A stretch of DNA of 25,993 bases from an uncultured Lachnospiraceae bacterium (GCA_910587105.1 CAJUMB010000051.1:1-25993), one strand, 5' to 3'. Numbered from the stretch's first letter, positions 1 to 8,126 are shown. A program made the numbers and translations. The notes: generated from the sequence alone by a model not told the origin.

Positions 1-300
1 GGAAGGCATGATTTTGCCAGTTTCTGTGGGGCCGGGGCACAGGTGAAGACTACGGTACGGCTGGTGACAGGAATTTCTGTACAGAGGAACGACAGTATGG
101 TGTGTATACAGGTTTCCGGCAGGGGATTTCTCTATCATATGGTGAGAATTCTCGCCGGGACACTGTTGGAAATTGGAAACGGAGTGTATCCGCCGGAACA
201 TATGAGGGAAGTTCTGGAGGCCGGAGACAGGAGTGCCGCCGGACCGACAGCACCGGCCTGCGGATTGACTTTACTGGGGATTGAGTTCCTGGAGAAATGA
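1..300 (+). CDS. truA: tRNA pseudouridine synthase A, C-terminal part (cut by window edge)
   Basis: The open frame runs from base 1 without a start, so this is the 3' part of a gene that begins outside the window. The first residues read GRHDFASFCGAGAQVKTTVR, followed by a GRGFLYHMVRILAGTLLEIG block. Both are characteristic of the C-terminal half of TruA, which converts uridines 38-40 of the tRNA anticodon stem to pseudouridine in the cytoplasm. About 99 codons are visible of a usual 245-260. The catalytic Asp lies upstream and cannot be checked. The internal GTG at 43 is not a credible start because conserved residues precede it. The gene ends three bases before the next one, and its last codons carry that gene's ribosome binding site, suggesting co-transcription. 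Confidence 0.93.
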   Translation, partial: GRHDFASFCGAGAQVKTTVRLVTGISVQRNDSMVCIQVSGRGFLYHMVRILAGTLLEIGNGVYPPEHMREVLEAGDRSAAGPTAPACGLTLLGIEFLEK

Positions 301-303
301 AAA

Positions 304-3282
304 ATGAGTAAGATTAAAAAGATGCATTTAATAAAGCGGATGCGGAACAATATTATTGTACTGGTAATGTTTATTTTAGTGGTTGTACTCTGCACGGGCA
401 TATTGCGCAGTTCTCTTATGAAAAATACCAACAAAATGGGTCTTACACTGGTGGAGAATTATTCCTCTACAGAGGAAAGCAACATACGGGCCTGTGAGTC
501 TGTTTTGACAATCTGTGTGGATTATATTGAAGAACGGGAGAAAGATGGCGTTTCGCTGAAAGAACTCAGGGAGGGACTGTATCCTTTCATGGATGGCCTG
601 ACTGACATGTACGGTTCGGATAATATTCAGTTCTACGGAAAAGCCATGGGCGGTACGGAGATTATGTCCAATGACCCGAAAATTGAGGCCATGGCGGATT
701 ACGATGTCACCAACAGGGAATACTATCAGGGAGCTATGGAGGCAGAAGGGGAAATCTATATTTCATCTGTATACTTAGATGTGGTGACCGGCCAGCCAGT
801 AGTGACCATGTGCAAAGCAGTTCCGTCTACAGGCAGCTTCATGGCAGTTGATATGATGTTTTCTTATTTTGAGCAGAATAATGAGAACTTGATTCTGCCG
901 CAGAATGCGTCCTATTATCTGATTGGGCGGACAGGAACCCTGCTCTACCATGCAGGTTCTCAGGAACATCAGTATGAGGAATACCAAAAACTGGTGGACA
1001 GCTTTCTGGAACAGATGAATCAGGGGCATAATAACCAGGTGCTGGAAAATATCGTAACTTTGGACGGAGTGATCCGCAATGTGTACTGCCACCGTATGGA
1101 TAATGGATGGACAGCGGTCTTGACCATACCCGAAGACGAAATCATCTCCGGCGTGGCCATATTCAAATACATATGTTTTGCGCTTATACTGCTGGGGGCG
1201 GCGTTCGTAATTTTCCAGAGTTTCCGGAGCTACAAACAGGAAAAACAGAATCAGATGCTGACAGAAGAAAGGGATTTGATCGCAGGACAGAGCCGGATCT
1301 ATCAGAATGCCATGAACAGTACGGCCCGGGCATATCGGGCGATTTACTATATTGATACGGAAAGCGGCAGATATGAGATGCTCTATCCGTATCGGGGCAG
1401 AGGGTCAGAATCGGGAGATTACAGCACTGATTTTACAGCAAGGCGTTTTGAGGCGGGGCTGGTTGCAGAGGAACACTGGGAACGGGTTCAGTCATTTCTG
1501 GAGCTGCCTAACATGCTTAAAATGCTTGAGACAGAGGAACATATAGAGCTCCAATATAAAAGGCTGAGAGACGACGGTGAATATGAATGGTGTTCTGTAG
1601 TGGCTACAGTGGCAGAAATAGGAAGAAATTCTCCCAGAGCTGTGACATTGACTGTGCGCAGTGTGGATGACATTATCCACAGGGAAGAAGAACAAAGAGA
1701 GATACTGGCTCTTGCAGCAGAGCGGGCGGAGGCGGCAAATCTGGCAAAAAGTGATTTCCTCTCACGGATGAGCCATGATATCCGGACACCGATGAATGCT
1801 ATTTTGGGTATGACTGCCGTTGCCGGCATGCATATTGATGAAAAGGAACGGGTGCTGGATGCACTGGGAAAAATTACAGTTTCCGGAAAACACCTTCTGG
1901 GATTGATCAACGAAGTTCTGGATATGAGCCGGATTGAAAGCGGTAAAGTCAGCCTTACGGAGAATGCCTTTAATCTGTCAGATACAGTGGAAAATCTGCT
2001 GACAGTATTCCACTCGCAGATGGAGACAAAAGGCCTTGGTCTGAATGTCTACATTGCAAAGCTGGAACATGAGGATGTGATCGGTGATGAACAGCGGCTT
2101 CAGCAGATCTTCATGAATATTATGGGAAATGCGGTGAAGTTTACCCCAGGAGGCGGCAGCATCAGTATTCAGATTGAAGAAAAACCTTCTCATACCATAG
2201 GAAGCGGTTACTATGAATTTACATTTGCAGATACCGGTATTGGAATGGATGAAGAATATATCCATAAAATCTTTGAACCATTTTCCCGGGCTGCAGATTC
2301 CCGCACAGGCAAAATAGAGGGGACAGGCCTTGGCATGTCCATCGCTGTAAATATTGCCCGCATGATGGGAGGGGATATTAAGGTGGAAAGTGCCCTGGGA
2401 AAAGGCTCTAAGTTCACGGTTACGGTATATTTAAAACTGGACGATGTGGCCCAGGCAGATATGGATGCTCTGGCTCAATTCTCGGTTCTTATTGTTGATG
2501 ACGAGGAAGAAGTCTGTGAAAGTGCATGTGAAATTTTGAAAGGCCTCTATATGAATACGGAATATGTATTGAGCGGTGATGCGGCAGTGAAACGTATTGT
2601 AGAGGCAGAGGCGGCAGGGGAAGGGTTTTCTGCTGTGATTCTGGATTGGAAAATGCCGGATAAGGACGGGCTGGAAACCACAAAAAATATCAGGGAGGCT
2701 GTGGAAGATGGTCCGGCTGTCATTTTATCTGCTTTTGACTGGGCGGATATTGAGGCGGAAGCGGTGGAAGCCGGGGTAGATGCGTTTATAGAAAAGCCGT
2801 TATTTAAGTCCAGGATGACGAAAGCGCTGAAACAGGTGCTGGGATTGGGTGGAGGAGAAAAGACCACCACAGCGCTGGAGACATTCCAGGAGCAGGATTT
2901 TTCCGGAAAAAGGGTTCTGCTTGTGGAGGATAATGAATTAAATATTGAGGTGGCGGCAGAATTGTTAGATGTGGTGGGAATCCAGGTGGAACAGGCACTG
3001 AATGGCAAACTGGCTGTGGAGAATGTTCTTGGCCATGAACCCAATTACTACGATTTGATCTTTATGGATATCCAGATGCCTGTTATGAATGGCTATGAAG
3101 CCGCCAGAAATATTCGCTTTTCGGGGAGAAAAGACTTGCGGACAATTCCCATTATTGCCATGACAGCAGATGCATTTGCCGATGATATCAGGAAAGCAGA
3201 GGAGGCAGGCATGGACGGACATATCTCCAAACCTGTGGATATCGAAAAATTAGAAGACGCGCTGCGGATGTGGATCAGCTGA
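304..3282 (+). CDS. Membrane-bound hybrid sensor histidine kinase with two receiver domains
   Basis: 992 residues. TM1 is at about 14-36, followed by an extracytoplasmic sensor region (about 40-280, Cache-like by size and layout, not proven), then TM2 at about 285-307 and a PAS-like stretch at about 335-455. The HisKA motif SHDIRTPMNAI has the phospho-acceptor His491. The HATPase domain shows an N box with Asn605/Asn609, DTGIG at 643 and GTGLGM at 673-678. Two receiver domains follow: REC1 with VDDEE and Asp781 (LDWKMPDKDG), and REC2 with VEDNE and Asp922 (FMDIQMPVMNG). No HPt domain is visible after REC2, so an output partner must lie elsewhere or REC2 ends the relay. The ATG at 304 follows GGAG in the truA end, three bases after the truA stop. 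It is 36 bases upstream of the response regulator but is probably not its cognate kinase, since a classical partner sits beyond the island at 13082. The ligand is unknown. Confidence 0.9.
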   Translation: MSKIKKMHLIKRMRNNIIVLVMFILVVVLCTGILRSSLMKNTNKMGLTLVENYSSTEESNIRACESVLTICVDYIEEREKDGVSLKELREGLYPFMDGLTDMYGSDNIQFYGKAMGGTEIMSNDPKIEAMADYDVTNREYYQGAMEAEGEIYISSVYLDVVTGQPVVTMCKAVPSTGSFMAVDMMFSYFEQNNENLILPQNASYYLIGRTGTLLYHAGSQEHQYEEYQKLVDSFLEQMNQGHNNQVLENIVTLDGVIRNVYCHRMDNGWTAVLTIPEDEIISGVAIFKYICFALILLGAAFVIFQSFRSYKQEKQNQMLTEERDLIAGQSRIYQNAMNSTARAYRAIYYIDTESGRYEMLYPYRGRGSESGDYSTDFTARRFEAGLVAEEHWERVQSFLELPNMLKMLETEEHIELQYKRLRDDGEYEWCSVVATVAEIGRNSPRAVTLTVRSVDDIIHREEEQREILALAAERAEAANLAKSDFLSRMSHDIRTPMNAILGMTAVAGMHIDEKERVLDALGKITVSGKHLLGLINEVLDMSRIESGKVSLTENAFNLSDTVENLLTVFHSQMETKGLGLNVYIAKLEHEDVIGDEQRLQQIFMNIMGNAVKFTPGGGSISIQIEEKPSHTIGSGYYEFTFADTGIGMDEEYIHKIFEPFSRAADSRTGKIEGTGLGMSIAVNIARMMGGDIKVESALGKGSKFTVTVYLKLDDVAQADMDALAQFSVLIVDDEEEVCESACEILKGLYMNTEYVLSGDAAVKRIVEAEAAGEGFSAVILDWKMPDKDGLETTKNIREAVEDGPAVILSAFDWADIEAEAVEAGVDAFIEKPLFKSRMTKALKQVLGLGGGEKTTTALETFQEQDFSGKRVLLVEDNELNIEVAAELLDVVGIQVEQALNGKLAVENVLGHEPNYYDLIFMDIQMPVMNGYEAARNIRFSGRKDLRTIPIIAMTADAFADDIRKAEEAGMDGHISKPVDIEKLEDALRMWIS

Positions 3283-3318
3283 CCGGTTTGGAGAGAAGGA
3301 AAAAAGGAGGCCGCAGGT

Positions 3319-4029
3319 ATGGAACCTTATAAAATTTTATTAGTGGAGGATGATAAAGAGATCAGCGAAATGCTGAACTCTTATCTGACAACAGAAAATT
3401 TCCAGGTGGTCTGCGCCTCTGACGGCCAGGCGGCCTGCCGGCTTTTCGACAGTGACAGCTTCAGCCTGGTCCTGCTGGACCTGATGATTCCCAAAGTCAG
3501 CGGAATAGACGTGATGCAGTATATGCGGGGGAAAAGTGTGGTTCCCATTATCATTGTGTCTGCCAAAGATACAGAGACAGACAAAACGCTGGGTCTGGGC
3601 CTGGGCGCAGATGATTATATCACGAAACCGTTTTCTGTTGTGGAAGTTCTGGCGCGGATTCGGGCGCTGATACGGCGGACAACCCAGTATGACCACTCGG
3701 TGTCCGCCCCGCCGGAGGGCCCAAAGCTGCTGCAGGCGGGGAGCTTGACCATGAACCTGGCCGATTACACTGTGACAAAAAAGGGGGCGAAGATTGACCT
3801 CACTGCAAAAGAATTTGAAATTTTGAAATTGTTGATGCAGAATCCCAAAAAAGTTTACACAAAAGCGCAGCTCTATTCTCTGGTGTGGAAGGATGCCTAT
3901 CTGGGGGATGAAAATGCCGTAAATGTGCATATCAGCAGGCTGCGGAGCAAGATCGAGGCAGATTCCCGTAAGCCGGAGTATGTGTGTACGGTTTGGGGGA
4001 TTGGGTATAAACTGGGGGATTTTGCGTAA
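3319..4029 (+). CDS. OmpR/PhoB-family response regulator
   Basis: 236 residues. The N-terminal receiver has the acidic pocket VEDDKE near residues 9-11, phospho-acceptor Asp54 in LLDLMIPKVSG, a conserved Ser in IIIVSAKD, and Lys in ITKPFSVVEV. The C-terminal winged-helix Trans_reg_C domain has DLTAKEFEILKLLMQNP and a typical ending (VNVHISRLRSKIE, VWGIGYKLG). AAGGAGG lies eight bases before the ATG. It is a cytoplasmic DNA-binding regulator activated by phosphorylation. In the usual arrangement such a gene is followed at once by its histidine kinase. Here an oppositely oriented permease gene begins 13 bases after the stop, and the kinase-ABC cluster resumes at 13082. I infer that this regulator pairs with that kinase and acts on the promoter near 14173-14233. 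Confidence 0.93.
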   Translation: MEPYKILLVEDDKEISEMLNSYLTTENFQVVCASDGQAACRLFDSDSFSLVLLDLMIPKVSGIDVMQYMRGKSVVPIIIVSAKDTETDKTLGLGLGADDYITKPFSVVEVLARIRALIRRTTQYDHSVSAPPEGPKLLQAGSLTMNLADYTVTKKGAKIDLTAKEFEILKLLMQNPKKVYTKAQLYSLVWKDAYLGDENAVNVHISRLRSKIEADSRKPEYVCTVWGIGYKLGDFA

Positions 4030-4042
4030 AGTGTGTGGAATA

Positions 4043-5056
4043 TTACCGTCTGGTATTTCCTTTTCGTGTCACAATAAAGAAATACAGGCAAGTCAGTAAA
4101 ACTGCATGGATAGAGAGAATTACCAGGTACAGCCCCAAGTTTTCCATCTGTCCAGACAGTAATTCCATCAACCCATAGAAAGCAGCGCTGGATGGAAACA
4201 GATAGGAAAGCGGATAAACCGCACTATCTGTTGAGACAGTCAGATAGAAGATAATCGGCGGTGCGAGAAACAAAATCATAATTATCTTGATGCAGACCAT
4301 TCCCGTCATCAGGCCTGATGAAAAATGCCCAATAAACAAACCAACCAGCGATGCAATATATGCGGACAGAATCACCAGTAAAAATAAAGGAGAAGTCTGC
4401 CAGGCGTCCGTCCGGATACAGAGAAAAGCAGTAACCATGGCAGATACAATTCCCCCCAGAAATCCCAAAGCTAATTTCTGTAAAAGGTATGCCCTCATAC
4501 TCATTGGAAGAATCTGATTGACGAATGCGGTCCCTTCCTCTTTTTCGCTGATCATATTCATAGAGTTAAACGTACACCCCATAAACATAGCGGTAACCAA
4601 TGTCATTGCGATAAAAAGAAATTTCAGGCTGTGGGAATTCTCCGATACGGGAATGATAGTCTTGGAAAAAGCCGATTGGTCTGCCCGCATATCATAGAGC
4701 TGTGGTAAGGTTTTCCCTATTGTTTCATACAATTCAAATTCATCGCCGGACAAAATGGTACGTATGCTGTTTTTGTGCCGCAAAACACCAATCAACTGTG
4801 TAGACGGATTGTTTACCCCCTCTTTTAAGGTTTCTATGGTTTCATATTCTGTAAGATTTCCGATGCTTTGCAGCCAGGAGATCGTTTCTTTTGATAAATC
4901 ATTTTGTACACAGCCAAAAGACGTTTCGCCAAGCCCCAGAAAATTCATGGAGGGCAGTAAACGAATGCTAATTCCCACAATGACCGGCAGAAGAAATGTC
5001 AGTATGCACAGCTTATCTCTGCGGATATTCTTTAATTGGTATTTTAACTGTTCCAT
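4043..5056 (-). CDS. ABC-2 type transporter permease (orphan, no ATPase nearby)
   Basis: 337 residues from the ATG at 5056, preceded on the minus strand by a very strong GGAGGGGTG ribosome binding site; the open frame extends 57 codons upstream without support. One TM near the N-terminus (residues about 18-36) is followed by a long extracytoplasmic loop (about 40-150), then a cluster of about five hydrophobic segments. This layout is typical of ABC-2 permeases of the ABC2_membrane_3/YhgE-like type that export lipids, drugs or peptides. An SEKEEGT motif in the first cytoplasmic loop is common in this group. It lies two bases downstream of a second permease that has lost its 5' part. No ATP-binding partner is found nearby on this strand, so the transporter is probably non-functional unless it borrows an ATPase. 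It converges on the response regulator gene with only 13 bases between the stops. Confidence 0.75.
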   Translation of the reverse strand: MEQLKYQLKNIRRDKLCILTFLLPVIVGISIRLLPSMNFLGLGETSFGCVQNDLSKETISWLQSIGNLTEYETIETLKEGVNNPSTQLIGVLRHKNSIRTILSGDEFELYETIGKTLPQLYDMRADQSAFSKTIIPVSENSHSLKFLFIAMTLVTAMFMGCTFNSMNMISEKEEGTAFVNQILPMSMRAYLLQKLALGFLGGIVSAMVTAFLCIRTDAWQTSPLFLLVILSAYIASLVGLFIGHFSSGLMTGMVCIKIIMILFLAPPIIFYLTVSTDSAVYPLSYLFPSSAAFYGLMELLSGQMENLGLYLVILSIHAVLLTCLYFFIVTRKGNTRR

Positions 5057-5058
5057 AA

Positions 5059-5502
5059 TCACCCCTCCTTCGCTGTTTCCCGCGCCAGCATATAACAGGC
5101 GCCATAAAATAATATGGCTATGGCTCCCATACAGACAAGATAATAGGGAAATGAGGCCGCTGTTTTGCCAAAGTAAGCAGATTTCATAGCCGTGAATAGG
5201 TGGTGCATTGGGTGCCAGGCCAGCCACTTCCAGGAAACTCCCGTCTGTCCTGCAAGAAAAACAGGAGCGGAAGCAAACACCGCAAGGATAAGATAAAACA
5301 ATGAAAACTGTTTAAAGTCGGACAGCAGTACTGCGCAGAAAAATCCCGTTAAAGACATAATAAGGGACAGGATTCCTGCCTGAGCCAGTATTGCGGGTAA
5401 AATAATGAGACTGTCAGAAATACCAACATTTATCCAGGTGAGCAGACACGTAAAAATCAAATCTGACCACAGAAATACACTCAATTTGGACAGGATAAAT
5501 GC
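5059..5502 (-). pseudogene. ABC-2 permease gene, 5'-truncated at a dispersed repeat
   Basis: The readable part (about 147 residues) begins at GAFILSKLSVFLWSDLIF and holds four or so hydrophobic segments plus a WHPMHHLFTAM loop, typical of the C-terminal half of an ABC-2 permease. It ends two bases before the downstream permease start, as expected for a co-translated pair. The frame stays open to 5688, but everything upstream of about 5502 is not permease-like: 5501-5578 is a copy of a dispersed repeat (compare 25911-25993), and the rest encodes no recognisable domain. The N-terminal half and any upstream ATPase gene are therefore missing. I infer a deletion or rearrangement at the repeat. A fused chimeric protein using the open frame cannot be excluded. 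Confidence 0.7.
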
Positions 5503-5578
5503 GCCCTTCATCTGGCACAAATCTCCCACTAAGTGTGACGCACATCTGACAAAAAGCATTTTTAAGACACGCTCTAAG
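5501..5578 (-). repeat. Dispersed repeat, full-length-like copy A
   Basis: Read on the minus strand this begins TTAGAGCGTGTCTTAAAAAT and ends at GATGAAGGGCGC. It aligns along its whole length, with substitutions, to the repeat at the right end of the window (TATAGTGCGTCTTAAAAATC through GCGCCAAATTCAGG). Shared blocks include GCGTCTTAAAAAT-like, CATCTGCACGC/CAGATGTGCGT and GAGATTTG(C/T)GCCA. No transposase or terminal target duplication is visible. It lies exactly where the permease homology stops. Confidence 0.75.
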
Positions 5579-5795
5579 GAAAAACCGTATCCTGTATCCC
5601 TGCGGCATAAAATGCAGCATTCTTGAGCGGGCCTTTTATATACGAAAAACAGACAGGAATGATTTGGCCCATACTTACAAATTTCCATAGCGGTGGTATG
5701 CTTGTCGATATTGAACCATTATGGGAAAGGCTATTTTTGTGCATTTTTCTGGATTGGCCATCTATAGTCGAAAATATTCAGTAAAAATTTTAATA

Positions 5796-5829
5796 CAGTA
5801 TTTACAATGCCCTTATATTGTATTACACT
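5796..5829 (+). promoter_or_regulatory. Promoter overlapped by an inverted repeat, probable BlaI-type operator
   Basis: TTTACA (5801-5806) and TACACT (5824-5829), 17 bases apart, form a plausible sigma-A promoter. The perfect inverted repeat TACAAT (5803-5808) / ATTGTA (5817-5822) lies inside it, with a weaker outer dyad CAGT (5796) / ACTG. BlaI/MecI repressors bind TACA-N-TGTA-like dyads over their own promoter, so self-repression of the following repressor-protease pair is likely. The site also argues that translation starts downstream of 5836. Confidence 0.5.
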
Positions 5830-5874
5830 GCATATAGCAAGCATTCATACGAAATTATGAAAGGAAGTGATCTT

Positions 5875-6270
5875 TTGCAAACACTCTTTCCCAAAGAGGA
5901 GGAAATCATGTATGCTATCTGGGAGATCGGGCATCCATGCGGGCTGTCAGAAATTTTAAACACCTACCCCGACCTGAAAAGAAACACGGTAACCAAAGTT
6001 CTGACAATCCTGATGAACAAAGGATATCTGAAAGCTGACTCCATTGCCAAAACCAAAACCCGGACAGGTAAAGCATACGCACCCTGCATCACAAAACAAG
6101 ATTATGACAGACAGAAAAAGGCCGTAAATGATATCGTGGAAAGTCCAAACGCAGAGACCGGGATTATGAAATACCTATCGGCTCTTGTGGACTCCAAAGA
6201 CGCCGGCCAGGAACTGATTGAGCAGATGGAAAATATGATAGAGCAGTATAAGCGGGATAACGGGATGTGA
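5875..6270 (+). CDS. BlaI/MecI/CopY-family transcriptional repressor
   Basis: 131 residues from the TTG at 5875. The open frame extends to 5818, but that start lies inside the promoter/operator. The TTG has AAGGAAG seven bases upstream, whereas the ATG at 5857 has no ribosome binding site. The protein has the Penicillinase_R winged-helix fold: FPKEEEIMYAIWEIG (helix 1), the recognition region LKRNTVTKVLTILMNKGYL, a wing with KTRTGKAYAP, and a helical C-terminal dimerisation tail. Such repressors form dimers on dyad operators and are inactivated by cleavage triggered by a partner M56 protease, here encoded 75 bases downstream. No beta-lactamase or penicillin-binding gene is present, so the regulon is unlikely to be classical bla. 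The likely targets are its own operon and perhaps the neighbouring exported proteins. Confidence 0.85.
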   Translation: MQTLFPKEEEIMYAIWEIGHPCGLSEILNTYPDLKRNTVTKVLTILMNKGYLKADSIAKTKTRTGKAYAPCITKQDYDRQKKAVNDIVESPNAETGIMKYLSALVDSKDAGQELIEQMENMIEQYKRDNGM

Positions 6271-6305
6271 CATAGCGGCATAACCGTAATTTTTTCCCGC
6301 AGATC

Positions 6306-6323
6306 ATAGTGCAGTCTCACTAT
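6306..6323 (+). promoter_or_regulatory. Inverted repeat before the M56 gene
   Basis: ATAGTG and CACTAT form a perfect six-base inverted repeat with a six-base spacer in the 75-base gap between the repressor and the M56 gene, just before the latter's ribosome binding site. It may be a small hairpin tuning translation or a secondary operator. It differs in sequence from the dyad at 5803-5822. Confidence 0.3.
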
Positions 6324-6345
6324 AATATGGAAGGAAGTGGTTATC

Positions 6346-7509
6346 ATGATTTTTTCATGGTCATCTTTTTTCGCATCTGCTATAGCGATCAGCCTCTTAT
6401 CAGTCATTTTCTACTTTCTTTTGTACAGGAACCGAATCATATCACGTTTCGGAATTATCTGTCTGTATATATTTGCCATTTTAATTATCCTGCGGGGATG
6501 TCTGCCATTTGAATTCAAAAATGTATATGGCATTCGCTTTACGAAAACATACAACTCCATCAGTATACTGCCGACACTGCGGGATTTTGTAATGGCTGAT
6601 CTATTCTATATAGATGGGAAATCCGTCACACTGAGGAAAATTCTGACAGAGGTATGGATTGTTGGAATGATTGCAAATATGGGAAAACTGCTTTACAATT
6701 TTCTATCCTGTAAGAAGAAACTGGCATGTATGCCAAAGGCAGACCCACCTGAAATACTATCTGCTTTTGACAAGGCCTTTTTCCATGTCTTTCCTGGCAA
6801 ATCTCCTCATTGCACAGTTGTAAATTCGGATATGTTCGGAACCGCTGTTATCTGGGGTGTGAGAAATCCTGTGATTGTCCTTCCCAATGTAGAATACAGC
6901 GGAAGAGAATTGTATTGTGTGTTTCTCCATGAATTATTCCATTTAAAACACAGGGATAATCTCATAAAAATGCTCTGCTGTCTGTTGGCAGCGGTACACT
7001 GGTGGAATCCTTTAATTTCCCGCCTGTTCATATCCGCTGTGAATCAGGTACAGGAATTGCTGGCAGATTATCAGGTAGGCAGGTCATTGAACGCAGAAGA
7101 AACAATAGACTATTTGGAGTGCATTAAAAAATCTGCTGCCCATACAATTTCCACTGACACTGAAAGGTCACTTCATGCGTTGGGAAATGTAAATAGAAGG
7201 CGCAATATTCTGCAGCGCTTTAAATTGATTATGGAGCGGAATATTACTGGGTATACCGTGAGAGGAATTGTATTGGCCGGCCTGTTCTTTTTGATGTCGT
7301 TTACCTTTGTATTTGAGCCATGTTACAATAATTCTTATGATGAAAATGGAAATGAAGTATTCAATTATTTTGAATTCAGAAATGATAATTATTACATTAA
7401 AAATGGGACAGAATACGATTTATATCTAAATGACAGGTATGTATATACCTTCGAAACAATTGTTGATGAGTTTAAAGATTTACCCATATATGAGGAAGAA
7501 GAGAAATGA
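6346..7509 (+). CDS. M56-family (BlaR1-like) membrane zinc metalloprotease
   Basis: 387 residues from the ATG at 6346, with AAGGAAG eight bases upstream; a GTG at 6337 lies inside that site. Hydrophobic segments are at about 4-25, 35-55 and 100-120. The zinc motif HELFH is at residues 195-199, followed by a membrane loop (LLAAVHWWNPL) and the QELLADYQVG helix expected to give the third zinc ligand. A last TM at about 303-320 is followed by a short C-terminal outside domain of about 70 residues. BlaR1 itself carries a penicillin-binding sensor domain of about 250 residues there; it is absent, so the signal is not a beta-lactam bound in the known way. By analogy it would cleave, or trigger cleavage of, the BlaI-type repressor on sensing an envelope signal. 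Its stop overlaps the ATG of a small broken exported-protein gene. Confidence 0.85.
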   Translation: MIFSWSSFFASAIAISLLSVIFYFLLYRNRIISRFGIICLYIFAILIILRGCLPFEFKNVYGIRFTKTYNSISILPTLRDFVMADLFYIDGKSVTLRKILTEVWIVGMIANMGKLLYNFLSCKKKLACMPKADPPEILSAFDKAFFHVFPGKSPHCTVVNSDMFGTAVIWGVRNPVIVLPNVEYSGRELYCVFLHELFHLKHRDNLIKMLCCLLAAVHWWNPLISRLFISAVNQVQELLADYQVGRSLNAEETIDYLECIKKSAAHTISTDTERSLHALGNVNRRRNILQRFKLIMERNITGYTVRGIVLAGLFFLMSFTFVFEPCYNNSYDENGNEVFNYFEFRNDNYYIKNGTEYDLYLNDRYVYTFETIVDEFKDLPIYEEEEK

Positions 7510-7769
7510 AAAAAATATATTTTCGCATTTTGACGGCTATGCTGATTTCAATCAATGTTTTGCCACAACAGTGTTTGCCTCGCCTGTACATAAATACATA
7601 GACACCGCATCTGAATCGGCGGACATACATAGAGAAGGCAGAATTGGCTGCCAATACAGGGGCATTAATGGAGTTCTTTACAAAAGACTATATGATTATG
7701 TTGCGACAAAGCCTTAAGCGATTGGGTACGTGTGTGATATTCAGTCCCTCTTGGGGTTTAATCCCATGA
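7506..7769 (+). pseudogene. Small exported protein gene with two compensating frameshifts
   Basis: The ATG overlaps the M56 stop (ATGA), so it was translationally coupled to the protease. Frame 0 encodes a lysine-led hydrophobic signal peptide (MKKIYFRILTAMLISINVL) but stops after 31 codons. Frame 2 continues the signal peptide as ATTVFASPVHKYIDTASES, with a good cleavage site after FAS. From about 7632 frame 0 again reads sensibly (EKAELAANTGALMEFFTKDY...), ending at 7769. The order of frames 0-2-0 implies two indels that cancel each other, near 7562 and 7630. The mature part would have been about 60 residues. I do not recognise the family. Its position suggests a partner or ligand of the M56 sensor. 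Confidence 0.5.
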
Positions 7770-7787
7770 TTAGGGTATCAAAACCCC
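7753..7787 (+). repeat. Inverted repeat GGGGTTT/AAACCCC
   Basis: GGGGTTT (7753-7759) pairs with AAACCCC (7781-7787), with an inner TGAT/ATCA pair. It overlaps the end of the broken exported-protein gene. It could be a weak transcription stop for the repressor-protease operon, but only a short pyrimidine stretch follows, so this is uncertain. Confidence 0.35.
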
Positions 7788-7810
7788 CTTTAGCGCTATT
7801 AATAAAAAAC

Positions 7811-7847
7811 GAACCTTGCTACGAAAATAAAACTCTTAGTAAGGTTC
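7811..7847 (-). terminator. Hairpin, terminator-like when read on the minus strand
   Basis: GAACCTTGCT (7811-7820) pairs with AGTAAGGTTC (7838-7847), with one wobble and a 17-base loop. A run of T residues (GTTTTTTATT) follows only on the minus strand. No minus-strand gene is visible to its right, so it may be a relic. The surrounding 7770-8176 gap otherwise holds AT-rich sequence and the promoter and leader listed separately. Confidence 0.4.
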
Positions 7848-7996
7848 CCGATTTAAGATAGAGCCTCTTATTTTATCCTTTTGACACTTCTATCATCCCA
7901 TAACTTTAATATAAAAAAATATACAACACTTATTCTTTCATATTTAAATTTTAAACTCGTTTCTAAAAACCTCAGCCATATTTCCAGAATAGAGTA

Positions 7997-8025
7997 TTGA
8001 CAATACATTATCTTGGCGATATACT
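7997..8025 (+). promoter_or_regulatory. Near-consensus sigma-A promoter
   Basis: TTGACA (7997-8002), a 17-base spacer and TATACT (8020-8025) make one of the best promoters in the window. Transcription would start near 8032, giving a leader of about 145 bases before the 477-residue protein gene. Confidence 0.65.
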
Positions 8026-8085
8026 ATATTCAATATTTATAAATTGCAAGATCAATCAGACAATTTATTTCCTTATTATCTGATT

Positions 8086-8126
8086 AAACTCCCCTGCTGT
8101 ATACTTATTTTTATTAGGAGTTTTTT
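8086..8126 (+). terminator. Terminator-like hairpin inside the leader (possible attenuator)
   Basis: AAACTCC (8086-8092) pairs with GGAGTTT (8117-8123), followed by a T run (8121-8126), about 50 bases before the next start codon and downstream of the strong promoter. The loop is long (24 bases) and the stem short, so it would be a weak terminator. An upstream element AATCAG...CTGATT (8055-8085) could form an adjacent stem. Confidence 0.35.

Noticed and set aside
5697..5787. Short plus-strand frame starting MLVDIEPLWERL, reminiscent of small XRE regulators
   Set aside because: It resembles only a dozen residues of such proteins and lacks any helix-turn-helix; no ribosome binding site. Too short to call even as a remnant.
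5875..7509. Beta-lactam resistance regulation
   Set aside because: Repressor and M56 protease are BlaI/BlaR1-like, but the penicillin-binding sensor domain and any beta-lactamase gene are absent.
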